This document shows positions 16,504 through 21,389 of a DNA stretch of 28,085 bases, in pieces. The notes beneath the pieces were generated by a model that saw only the letters and a program-made list of their open reading frames with translations, had not been told where the DNA came from and made no database searches. The first letter of the stretch is position 1; every line of letters starts with the position of its first letter. The position numbers and the translations under genes are program-made. Source of the DNA: a virus; IMG/VR virus record IMGVR_UViG_3300031227_000311, positions 1-28,085 of that record; one strand, written 5' to 3'.

Positions 16504-16685
16504 TAATCCCCCAAATATAACCTTATTGAATCCTTGTGTACCTTTATTGCTGCTGGAGCATAATCACCAACAATGGCTTGTTCAAAAAATTCAATATCTT
16601 CAATTATATACGCATCATAACCAACTACTAAGTATCCGATAACATCATTTCCTGTGCTAATTGATACTCCCCTGACCTTCCACAT
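16503..16685 (-). CDS. Unknown small beta-rich protein (60 aa)
   Basis: Begins MWKVRGVSISTGNDVIGYLV and continues with strand-like segments (DAYIIEDIEFFEQAIVGDYAPAAIKVHKDSIRLYLGD). The length and alternating pattern suggest a compact SH3-like beta barrel, similar in outline to YopX-type phage proteins, but this is only a pattern. It overlaps both neighbours by one base. Confidence 0.6.
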   Translation of the reverse strand: MWKVRGVSISTGNDVIGYLVVGYDAYIIEDIEFFEQAIVGDYAPAAIKVHKDSIRLYLGD

Positions 16686-17188
16686 TAATCCTCCAATATC
16701 TCAAACTCTGTTTCGATAATATCAGTTTCAGGCTTAGTCGCCCCTATCACGATAACTTTATCAGCAAAGCCGAAGCCTTCTCTTATTTTGTTATATGCTT
16801 GAGTCAAATCAAGATAATCTCTAATTTTAGCCTGAGATGTCATTCTGTCCAATATATCAGGACTCATTAATAATTCCTGTATTTTATTGAGTGCTTCTAA
16901 TTGCTTCTCCTGAGTCTTGTTTCTATCGAATAGTTCAGATAATTCCTTTTTAGTGTCAACTACCAAATCTTTAGTCTCTTCTCGGTCAGCTTTCTTAGCG
17001 AAGTGTTCTTTACGCTTATCATCCCATTTACCCAAGCCAGCGTTCATATCTTCCTTCTGCCACCGGAATAGAGATGCTACCGATACCTCAAGTTCGTCAG
17101 CGATTCTCTGGAAGGACTTCTTAGGGTCAGATGTTTTGTATAGATGCTTAGCTGCCCTATGCGTAGATTTTGTTTTCTTACTTATCAC
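16685..17188 (-). CDS. Putative terminase small subunit
   Basis: A 167-residue protein with an N-terminal helix-turn-helix at about residues 24-45 (KSFQRIADELEVSVASLFRW), a highly charged middle helix (KWDDKRKEHFAKKADREETKDL) and a C-terminal helical region (RDYLDLTQAYNKIREGFGFADKV). This order, DNA-binding domain, oligomerising coil and short C-terminal tail, is that of small terminase subunits, which recognise the packaging site. It starts at GTG 17188, with AGGAGGG seven bases before, overlapping the upstream stop as GTGA. It is separated from terL by four small genes, so the call is tentative; another DNA-binding regulator remains possible. Confidence 0.55.
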   Translation of the reverse strand: MISKKTKSTHRAAKHLYKTSDPKKSFQRIADELEVSVASLFRWQKEDMNAGLGKWDDKRKEHFAKKADREETKDLVVDTKKELSELFDRNKTQEKQLEALNKIQELLMSPDILDRMTSQAKIRDYLDLTQAYNKIREGFGFADKVIVIGATKPETDIIETEFEILED

Positions 17189-17451
17189 CTAATATCCCTC
17201 CTGTCTGCGTAATCACACCATCTCTCAACATTATCAACCCAATCTCCCAGTTCAAAGCAATACCACGCCTTAATGCAGAAATCGTAAAAGCCAGTATCGT
17301 ATTCACCATCCTCACGCTGTATGATAAGTTCCTTTGATCTGCCCCTGCCGTAAAGCGGTGTATCTCCGTACATCTCGTCACCTGTGTCCGCACCGTAGTT
17401 CACGTCCATAGGTGGTAATTCATATCCTTCGTTCCAGAAGATGTTTGCCAT
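17185..17451 (-). CDS. Unknown acidic aromatic protein (88 aa)
   Basis: Begins MANIFWNEGYELPPMDVNYG and ends with FYDFCIKAWYCFELGDWVDNVERWCDY, rich in Trp, Tyr and Asp. Three Cys residues occur but no paired zinc motif. Ribosome site AAAAGGATAATAAA is moderate. The -1 shifted alternative frame in the same stretch is out of context, since this one gives the GTGA overlap with the putative small terminase. Function unknown. Confidence 0.6.
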   Translation of the reverse strand: MANIFWNEGYELPPMDVNYGADTGDEMYGDTPLYGRGRSKELIIQREDGEYDTGFYDFCIKAWYCFELGDWVDNVERWCDYADRRDIR

Positions 17452-17482
17452 TTTATTATCCTTTTTTAAAACATAACCAAAC

Positions 17483-17695
17483 CTATTTCATATCCTCAGC
17501 TATAAGGCTTTGGATGTATTCAAATTCTTCTTTATGCAATTTAATCTTGATGTATGGGACTTCTCTTCCATCTTCTACCGTCTGTAATACACATGGCATA
17601 CGAAGCGTAAGGCTGCTCTCGCCTTCCTTCCACTCCATTTTAGGAACCCACTCTGATAAGACTTTTGCTACTGGATGCACTGCATCTAATTTCAT
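17483..17695 (-). CDS. Unknown small protein (70 aa)
   Basis: ATG with ribosome site TAGGAGTT. The product, beginning MKLDAVHPVAKVLSEWVPKM, has a central strand-like section (SSLTLRMPCVLQTVEDGREV) and a helix at the end (KLHKEEFEYIQSLIAEDM). No known motif. The stop is followed at once by the intercistronic element GTTTGGTTA that also occurs after the next two upstream genes. Confidence 0.6.
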   Translation of the reverse strand: MKLDAVHPVAKVLSEWVPKMEWKEGESSLTLRMPCVLQTVEDGREVPYIKIKLHKEEFEYIQSLIAEDMK

Positions 17696-17705
17696 TTTTA
17701 ACTCC

Positions 17706-17732
17706 TAACCAAACTTTGTTTACTTACTTAGT
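17706..17732. repeat. 27-bp direct repeat, left copy
   Basis: Identical over all 27 bases to 18465-18491. On the minus strand it supplies the last codon-and-stop of the zinc-ribbon gene (ACT AAG TAA) and ends in GTTTGGTTA just before the ribosome site of the next gene. See the right copy for comparison. Confidence 0.9.
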
Positions 17733-17885
17733 CATCTTGAATAATTTACACAAAGTTTCTTCTCTGTCTAATTCATTCATATCTAAGTCGAATACAGTGT
17801 CGCAGTCACCATTTAGGCATATATAAGTAGTTGTGCATTTTAATAGTGGATACGCACCACATTTAGGACATTTCTTGTCTGCCAT
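17724..17885 (-). CDS. Small zinc-ribbon protein (53 aa)
   Basis: ATG at 17885 is preceded by GGAGGGTAA. The product starts MADKKCPKCGAYPLLKC and continues to CLNGDC, giving a C-x2-C (residues 6 and 9) and a later C-x4-C pair, a zinc-ribbon arrangement common in small phage nucleic-acid-binding proteins. The gene overlaps the 3' end of its upstream neighbour by 23 bp. Its last three codons and stop lie within the 27-bp direct repeat. Confidence 0.65.
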   Translation of the reverse strand: MADKKCPKCGAYPLLKCTTTYICLNGDCDTVFDLDMNELDREETLCKLFKMTK

Positions 17886-18045
17886 TTACCCTCCTGAAAT
17901 AATTATATGCTCTCATTATTCTTAACCTTTTTAAATCAAATATGAATATTATCTCATTCTCAAAATAGCCCATTGATAAAAATGATTCCAGCTCTTCAGT
18001 TGACTTGCAAATTTCAATAAACCACTTAGCTATTATTAAGATCAT
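17863..18045 (-). CDS. Unknown small protein (60 aa)
   Basis: ATG at 18045 overlaps the upstream stop as ATGA and has GAAGGGAAG before it. The N-terminus MILIIAKWFIEICKSTEELE may form a short membrane-associated or buried helix; EIIFIFDLKRLRIMRAY follows. The last codons carry the ribosome site for the zinc-ribbon gene. Function unknown. Confidence 0.55.
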   Translation of the reverse strand: MILIIAKWFIEICKSTEELESFLSMGYFENEIIFIFDLKRLRIMRAYNYFRRVNGRQEMS

Positions 18046-18275
18046 TTCTTCCCTTCCCGACTTGTTAAAAATCCAGCATTACTGAATCTAATAAAGTGTT
18101 TGCCTAATTCAAAATAAATAAACCAATAGCCCATATCAATAAACCATTTGAATTTGAACCACAGGATAGTTATGTGAAGAAATCCAAAGAATTCCCAAAA
18201 GCTAAATTTATATGGTTCATCGGCACCGTATTCTTCTATTCTTCTATCACAGATTGATAATTTGAATATAGTCAT
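18042..18275 (-). CDS. Unknown hydrophobic aromatic protein (77 aa)
   Basis: The product is rich in Phe, Trp and Ile (FSFWEFFGFLHITILWFKFKWFIDMGYWFIYF), which suggests association with the membrane, perhaps as two amphipathic segments. The ATG at 18275 has GAAGGAAG upstream, which lies inside the micro-ORF 18247-18309. It ends with an ATGA overlap with the next gene. No family recognised. Confidence 0.55.
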   Translation of the reverse strand: MTIFKLSICDRRIEEYGADEPYKFSFWEFFGFLHITILWFKFKWFIDMGYWFIYFELGKHFIRFSNAGFLTSREGKK

Positions 18276-18309
18276 CTATTTCTTCCTTCAGTTCATTTAT
18301 CTGTTCCAT
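18247..18309 (-). CDS. Possible 20-residue leader peptide
   Basis: ATG at 18309 follows TTAAGGAGCAGAAT, a better ribosome site than that of the overlapping 77-residue gene. The product is MEQINELKEEIDDYIQIINL. Its 3' part overlaps the start of that gene by 29 bp in another frame, so ribosomes ending here could re-initiate nearby. It may be a translational-coupling leader or chance. Confidence 0.35.
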   Translation of the reverse strand: MEQINELKEEIDDYIQIINL

Positions 18310-18372
18310 ATTCTGCTCCTTAATCTTTAAAAAATCTCAATCATTCGTAAATAGCATATTGACCTTTAAAAA

Positions 18373-18447
18373 TGGAGCATGGAGCAGGAATCGAACCTGC
18401 ACCTGCTGGATTACAAAACCAGTGCCCTACCATTAGGATACCCATGC
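18373..18447 (-). tRNA. tRNA-Thr (anticodon UGU) with encoded CCA
   Basis: All four arms can be drawn on the minus strand. Acceptor GCATGGG pairs with TCCATGC, followed by T73 and an encoded CCA (18375-18373). The D loop is AATGGTA; the anticodon stem CTGGT/TCCAG has a U-U mismatch at 31-39; the loop TTTGTAA places TGT at 34-36; the variable loop is CAGGT; the T arm is GCAGG TTCGATT CCTGC. It decodes ACA. Position 73 is U, whereas many bacterial tRNA-Thr have A73. It stands alone between the RepL-like gene and the small genes, inside the segment bounded by the 27-bp repeats. Confidence 0.93.
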
Positions 18448-18464
18448 TTCAAAATATTTATTCA

Positions 18465-18491
18465 TAACCAAACTTTGTTTACTTACTTAGT
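18465..18491. repeat. 27-bp direct repeat, right copy
   Basis: Identical to 17706-17732 and 759 bp away in the same orientation. On the minus strand it encodes the last residues and stop of the RepL-like gene (CTA AGT AAG TAA), in a different frame from the left copy, and ends in GTTTGGTTA 18 bp before the tRNA. A partial third copy (11 bp) is at 17472-17482. Confidence 0.9.
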
Positions 18492-18925
18492 GGAGTCAAG
18501 CTTAAAAAACCATTCTCTTCAAATAAATTCATTCTCAGCTCAGATATGTTTTTCCACGAACCTTTGCCAATGAACTCAGGATTGACTAAATAAGTGCCAC
18601 GTGATACGTTGAACAGCCACTTCTTTGTATGGAGACCCACAACACATTTATTGACTGTACCTAATGTAAAGCCACACTTCTCTGCAATACGATTCTTTAT
18701 CCCTACTGTGATGTGGACTGTGTTCTTGTAATTGATGTGCCGGCTTAATAAGAAGAATACCACGATCTCAGCTTTCGTTAAGTCTAAGAGGCGTTGGATA
18801 TGCTCCATGTAAACTTTTACATAGTAACTCTCAGGTTTGCTCTCATAGACCGAGATTGACTTTTTGGATGTTACTTCCCCGTATTGGTCAATCGTTGTTT
18901 CTTCGTGGACTTTGGATCGCTTCAA
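18479..18925 (-). CDS. RepL-like winged-helix replication initiator
   Basis: A 148-residue protein. Residues about 50-118 have the layout of RepL-type plasmid initiators: LTKAEIVVFFLLSRHINYKN, then VHITVGIKNRIAEKCGFTLGTVNKCVVGLHTKK (helix-turn-helix), then the wing RGTYLVNPEFIGKGSW, where the Y-x-V-N-P turn is characteristic. RepL proteins start rolling-circle or theta replication in small plasmids and also occur in phages. Start is TTG at 18925: AGGAAGG is next to it, and an in-frame TAA directly precedes it. Three phased palindromic repeats lie 260 bp upstream. A transcription regulator with the same fold is the alternative. Confidence 0.55.
   Translation of the reverse strand: MKRSKVHEETTIDQYGEVTSKKSISVYESKPESYYVKVYMEHIQRLLDLTKAEIVVFFLLSRHINYKNTVHITVGIKNRIAEKCGFTLGTVNKCVVGLHTKKWLFNVSRGTYLVNPEFIGKGSWKNISELRMNLFEENGFLSLTPLSK
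18491..18506. repeat. 16-bp element, copy B (TGGAGTCAAGCTTAAA)
   Basis: Identical to 19359-19374 and one base different from 14301-14316. On the minus strand all contain AAGCTTGAC. This copy lies in the last codons of the RepL-like gene and abuts the 27-bp repeat. Confidence 0.8.
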
Positions 18926-18934
18926 TTAACCTTC

Positions 18935-19114
18935 CTAAAAATATTTGCAGACTACATAGATTACCAATCTAATTATAGCCAAAACTAACACAACGATCAA
19001 AACAAAAGAAACGAATCCAAGAAGAGTGTTCGTAAATTTCTCTTCTCCGAACTTACCTAAAACCCTCTCCCACCATTCCAATACTTTACTACCAAACTTC
19101 TCAAATAAATTCAT
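18935..19114 (-). CDS. Small single-pass membrane protein (59 aa)
   Basis: ATG at 19114 follows GGGAGGAATTAG. The N-terminal 28 residues are charged and helical (MNLFEKFGSKVLEWWERVLG), and residues about 32-56 are a strong membrane segment (LLGFVSFVLIVVLVLAIIRL). The orientation looks like cytosolic N-terminus. It is the first gene of the leftward operon. Holin-like or superinfection-exclusion functions are possible given size, but nothing in the sequence decides. Confidence 0.65.
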   Translation of the reverse strand: MNLFEKFGSKVLEWWERVLGKFGEEKFTNTLLGFVSFVLIVVLVLAIIRLVIYVVCKYF

Positions 19115-19181
19115 CTAATTCCTCCCTTTCCGACTATCGCATAATAATAAGATAACAAAACACCCCAAAAACACCCAATCA

Positions 19182-19240
19182 CTACCAAGTGGGTATGAGT
19201 TTGCTACCGAGTGGGTATGCTTAAGCTACCGAGTGGGTAT
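19182..19240. repeat. Three 15-bp palindromic repeats at exact 22-bp spacing
   Basis: CTACCAAGTGGGTAT at 19182-19196, CTACCGAGTGGGTAT at 19204-19218 and 19226-19240. Each holds an imperfect palindrome TACCnAGTGGGTA with TACC/GGTA arms. Start-to-start distance is 22 bp both times, two turns of DNA, so bound proteins would lie on one face. They act either as repressor operators or as initiator iterons for the RepL-like protein. Confidence 0.85.
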
Positions 19241-19266
19241 ATGTCTCCTTCCAAAATCACTTTCAT
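19204..19266 (-). CDS. Possible 20-residue leader peptide over the phased repeats
   Basis: ATG at 19266 has AGGTGG five bases upstream and lies just after the promoter at 19279-19308. It encodes MKVILEGDIYPLGSLSIPTR, the last half of which is read through two of the palindromic repeats; the stop TAG lies in the middle repeat. It could be a regulatory leader or chance. Confidence 0.3.
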   Translation of the reverse strand: MKVILEGDIYPLGSLSIPTR

Positions 19267-19278
19267 AAATACCACCTA

Positions 19279-19308
19279 AATAAACAACTTAACTCTGCCC
19301 CCTGTCAA
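19279..19308 (-). promoter_or_regulatory. Leftward promoter upstream of the phased repeats
   Basis: Minus strand TTGACA (19308-19303), 18-bp spacer, TTTATT (19284-19279). Transcription would begin around 19272 and run through the three repeats into the membrane protein and RepL-like genes, so a protein bound there could block it. Confidence 0.45.
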
Positions 19309-19358
19309 GCAACAACTCTCTATTATATTATACTACCTAATTTGATAGTATCGCTTTA

Positions 19359-19374
19359 TGGAGTCAAGCTTAAA
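19359..19374. repeat. 16-bp element, copy C (TGGAGTCAAGCTTAAA)
   Basis: Intergenic copy of the element at 18491-18506. It has a TTGACT box on the minus strand but no good -10 box at 16-18 bp, so here it may be a protein-binding site rather than a promoter. Confidence 0.7.
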
Positions 19375-19428
19375 ATAAAACTATCTCACGAATAATAACA
19401 TTGAAATAGCGTAGATGCAGTGGTGGTA

Positions 19429-19584
19429 ATGGTTAAGGAAAATGAGAGTGTTTGGAAAAAGGGTAAAATTGTGCGGGGCGATACCGAGCCTTCATTTCGT
19501 CTTCTTTTGGGAACTTTAGACCCCCCTGGGTTGTCCAGTAAACGTCAAGCAACAGACGCAGCTTTAATGTATATCCTTTATTAA
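19429..19584 (+). CDS. Possible small ORF (51 aa) in the control region
   Basis: ATG at 19429 with GGTGGTA upstream. The product begins MVKENESVWKKGKIVRGDTE and ends with a SSKRQATDAALMYILY segment. Composition is protein-like and basic, but the ribosome site is weak, and the frame overlaps a leftward promoter. It may be a true small gene or an accidental frame. Confidence 0.3.
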   Translation: MVKENESVWKKGKIVRGDTEPSFRLLLGTLDPPGLSSKRQATDAALMYILY

Positions 19585-19607
19585 TCACTGTTTACAGCCC
19601 CAGTCAA
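19578..19607 (-). promoter_or_regulatory. Leftward promoter with CTGTAAACAG in its spacer
   Basis: Minus strand TTGACT (19607-19602), 18-bp spacer, TAATAA (19583-19578). The spacer includes CTGTAAACAG, which shares nine bases with the operator in the other leftward promoter (26977-27005), suggesting a common regulator. Confidence 0.4.
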
Positions 19608-19858
19608 TAATATATCATAAATTATTACCCCCATTTTAGCACTGATCAGGTCAATATTATTAGAATGGTGATTCTATAATGAGTCATGCGTAACGGCTCT
19701 CGATCCGGTCATGCTACCATTGCACCCATCACCGCAACAATCTACTTGCACATTTAGCCAATTACCTACATTATTATTGTCGTCTCACCACTAACGACAG
19801 ATTGCTACATTAATATAATTTATCTATAAAATAAAAGTCACTTATTATTAATTAATAC

Positions 19859-19886
19859 TTGACACTAATTATGCCGGTATTAGTTT
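19859..19886 (+). promoter_or_regulatory. Rightward promoter for the plus-strand block
   Basis: TTGACA at 19859-19864 and TAGTTT at 19881-19886, a 16-bp spacer. The -10 is poor for sigma70; read as a Bacteroidetes-type -7 box (TAnnTTTG), TAGTTTAG at 19881-19888 differs at one position. The first gene starts 30 bp downstream. Confidence 0.4.
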
Positions 19887-19917
19887 AGGCAATGTGATTA
19901 AAAAGAAAGGGGGTCAC

Positions 19918-20094
19918 ATGAGTATAAGATTAATCGCAAGCAATAAGAATGAAGTTTATTTTGATCATGTAGCAAGACAAGGCACATCAATAGAAGGGGT
20001 CTGTCTATATGCTGAGCAAGAATTTTTTAATAACTTCACTGATAATGTTATTGTTTACGTTGACAATGAAATTCATATGCAATTAGAAAACTAA
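19918..20094 (+). CDS. Unknown small protein (58 aa)
   Basis: Start ATG at 19918 is chosen because GAAAGGGGG precedes it; a GTG at 19894 in frame lacks a site. The product, starting MSIRLIASNKNEVYFDHVAR and ending DNVIVYVDNEIHMQLEN, is strand-rich with no motif. It is the first gene of the rightward block and is followed by hairpins. Confidence 0.6.
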   Translation: MSIRLIASNKNEVYFDHVARQGTSIEGVCLYAEQEFFNNFTDNVIVYVDNEIHMQLEN

Positions 20095-20103
20095 GATTTA
20101 ACC

Positions 20104-20126
20104 GAGTGCATATAGCACGTGCACTC
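20104..20126 (+). other. Hairpin GAGTGCA/TGCACTC after the first plus-strand gene
   Basis: A 7-bp perfect stem with a 9-base loop, 9 bp after the stop. The tract after it (ATTTAAGTTTTAAC) is T-rich but has no uninterrupted run, so it could be a leaky terminator or an mRNA-end element. Confidence 0.4.
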
Positions 20127-20176
20127 ATTTAAGTTTTAACTGTTCTTTATAGCTTTATAGAGTGACTGAGTGAATA

Positions 20177-20232
20177 TAACACAGTCAATATATTTTCTGT
20201 GTTACTAGCTCCTAAGGTTTCACTATAAAACC
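20177..20232 (+). promoter_or_regulatory. Leader hairpins before the acidic protein gene
   Basis: Two inverted repeats occur between the hairpin at 20104 and the next start: TAACACAG/CTGTGTTA (20177-20204, 12-base loop) and GGTTT/AAACC (20216-20232), the latter touching the ribosome site GAAGGAG. The pair could fold in the mRNA and control translation, or be operator half-sites. Confidence 0.4.
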
Positions 20233-20246
20233 GAAGGAGATTTAAC

Positions 20247-20960
20247 ATGAACAAAAAAGAATTTAGCACATGGTTACCAGTGTTCCCAGGTTTTTATGGC
20301 ACGTATTTTGAAGTGGATACTTGCGACGGTGAGTTTGAGCACATTATGGAAAATGGAATTTATATCTCTGAAATTAAAAGGGCTTTTATTCCTGAAGATA
20401 AACTTTCAGATTTAATGTGGGATAACTTTGATAACAAAGAATATGAGAAGGACGTTTGCATTGCCGCCTGTGAATCTATAGAAAATGCTTGCGACTTAAT
20501 TATCAATATAGAATTTGAAAATGAATCTTCTCCTAAGTTTTACAATTATTCCAATGATTCTATAAACTGCAAAATTACTATTGATCTGGATGCTTTACGT
20601 GACTGGATATATGAAAATAGCAATAAGGAATATCTTGACGGATATTTTAAAGAACGCTATACTTCGTGCAGTGGTTTTATTTCGAGTTATCCAAATAGCT
20701 TTAAAGGGTGGGAACTAGAGACAAAAAACTTCACTGAATTAGACGATCATTATTTAGGAGCTATTCTTAATTGTTATTTTGAACTATTAGATTATGATTC
20801 ATTGGCACTTTATTATGATTGCAGTGACAAGGACATATATCCGGGCTTTTATTTTGAGCATAAGAAGATACTTCAGGAAGCTATTGATAATGAGTTTGAT
20901 ATTACCTATAAGATTGATGATCCGAACCAGCTAAAAATTGATTTAGGCGGTGTAAGATGA
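20247..20960 (+). CDS. Very acidic protein of unknown function (237 aa)
   Basis: ATG with GAAGGAG upstream. I count 49 Asp/Glu against 21 Lys/Arg, a net charge near -28, with many aromatics. It begins MNKKEFSTWLPVFPGFYGTY, and similar WLPVFPGFYGT starts are familiar from hypothetical proteins of mobile elements. Strongly acidic, DNA-like charge is a trait of antirestriction proteins such as Ocr and ArdA, but I find no ArdA motif, so that idea is inference. It forms a unit with the next gene (ATGA overlap) and is preceded by leader hairpins. Confidence 0.7.
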   Translation: MNKKEFSTWLPVFPGFYGTYFEVDTCDGEFEHIMENGIYISEIKRAFIPEDKLSDLMWDNFDNKEYEKDVCIAACESIENACDLIINIEFENESSPKFYNYSNDSINCKITIDLDALRDWIYENSNKEYLDGYFKERYTSCSGFISSYPNSFKGWELETKNFTELDDHYLGAILNCYFELLDYDSLALYYDCSDKDIYPGFYFEHKKILQEAIDNEFDITYKIDDPNQLKIDLGGVR

Positions 20961-21142
20961 CAAAAAAACACTACATAGCAATTGCCCGAATCTTTAATCG
21001 ACTCATGAAGTATTATCAGGAACCGGAGCAACGGCACATTTTGACCACGGTCATAAGGTCATTAATGGAATACTTCCAAAGCATTAATAACAAGTTTGAT
21101 CCAGACAAGTTCCTTGCCGCAATCTATGAGGCTAAAAAATAA
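20957..21142 (+). CDS. Small conserved-type phage protein (61 aa)
   Basis: Overlaps the acidic gene as ATGA. The pattern KKHYIAIARIFNRLM, then helices, then NNKFDPDKFLAAIYEAKK is widely seen in small phage and plasmid proteins ending N-x-x-F-D-x-x-x-F-L. Helical and without Cys. Function is not known. A terminator follows the stop. Confidence 0.7.
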   Translation: MTKKHYIAIARIFNRLMKYYQEPEQRHILTTVIRSLMEYFQSINNKFDPDKFLAAIYEAKK

Positions 21143-21169
21143 ATAACTTTTAAAGTTATAATTTAATTG

Positions 21170-21199
21170 ACCCGTTTCTTAATTGAGACGGGTTTTTTT
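21170..21199 (+). terminator. Rho-independent terminator after the plus-strand block
   Basis: ACCCGTTTC (21170-21178) pairs with GAGACGGGT (21185-21193) with one G-T pair and a 6-base loop, followed by six T residues. It separates the acidic-protein pair from the integrase gene. A 17-bp AT palindrome (21143-21159) precedes it. Confidence 0.85.
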
Positions 21200-21221
21200 A
21201 TTACCCAGATCATTTTCTAAT

Positions 21222-21250
21222 ATTTGAACAAATCGTTAAAAAGTTCAAAT
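21222..21250. other. Inverted repeat ATTTGAAC/GTTCAAAT upstream of the integrase
   Basis: Perfect 8-bp arms separated by 13 bp. No T-run follows. It may be an operator or part of the recombination region. Confidence 0.4.
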
Positions 21251-21293
21251 AGAGAGATTCACTCAGACACGATTCTATAATAAGCTAATATTT

Positions 21294-21305
21294 ACGGGGA
21301 AAATC
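21294..21305. repeat. ACGGGGAAAATC, upstream copy (possible integrase arm site)
   Basis: Identical to 22426-22437 on the other side of the integrase gene. A variant, TCGGGGAAAAAAC, lies at 21325-21337. The bases between (CTATAAAGGGC at 21305) also resemble CTATAAAGGAC just after the integrase stop. Confidence 0.5.
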
Positions 21306-21335
21306 TATAAAGGGCTCAAAATAATCGGGGAAAAA

Positions 21336-21374
21336 ACTTGACACCTATAACAATGAAATTTCACTTGACACATA
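21336..21374 (+). promoter_or_regulatory. Duplicated CTTGACAC boxes before the integrase
   Basis: CTTGACAC occurs at about 21337 and again near 21364, each followed by an ATAACAA word. The first may serve as a -35 box, but no good -10 box is seen at 16-18 bp. The start codon lies at 21390 behind AAAGGAGG. Confidence 0.35.
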
Positions 21375-21389
21375 ACAAAAGGAGGATGT

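Larger units (their letters stand above)
19115..19917. other. Main control region between leftward late and rightward genes
   Basis: About 800 bp with no large gene on either strand. It contains three phased palindromic repeats (19182-19240), a leftward TTGACA promoter (19279-19308), a copy of the 16-bp element (19359-19374), a possible plus-strand 51-codon ORF (19429-19584), a second leftward TTGACT promoter (19578-19607) and a rightward TTGACA (19859-19864) before the first plus gene. The GTTGCTTGAC word appears twice on the minus strand, near 19303-19312 and 19544-19553. From 19608 to 19858 I see only a 6-bp hairpin (19778-19799) and no convincing gene. Confidence 0.7.

Noticed and set aside
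17178-17393. 71-codon minus-strand ORF
   Set aside because: It is an out-of-frame shadow of the gene at 17185-17451, which has the ribosome site and the GTGA coupling.
17706-18491. 27-bp repeats as attL and attR of an element
   Set aside because: They do not overlap the tRNA 3' end, no recombinase lies between them, and the integrase is 3 kb away with its own flanking motifs.
18379-18573. 64-codon plus-strand ORF across the tRNA
   Set aside because: It is the reverse complement of tRNA-Thr, a frequent false gene, with no ribosome site.
19182-19240. CRISPR array
   Set aside because: The repeats are only 15 bp, the spacers only 7 bp, and there are three units; palindromic operators or iterons fit better.
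19676-19755. Minus-strand 25-codon frame with a CCGDGC cluster
   Set aside because: Only a GTG start, no ribosome site, and an in-frame stop upstream; coding is not supported.
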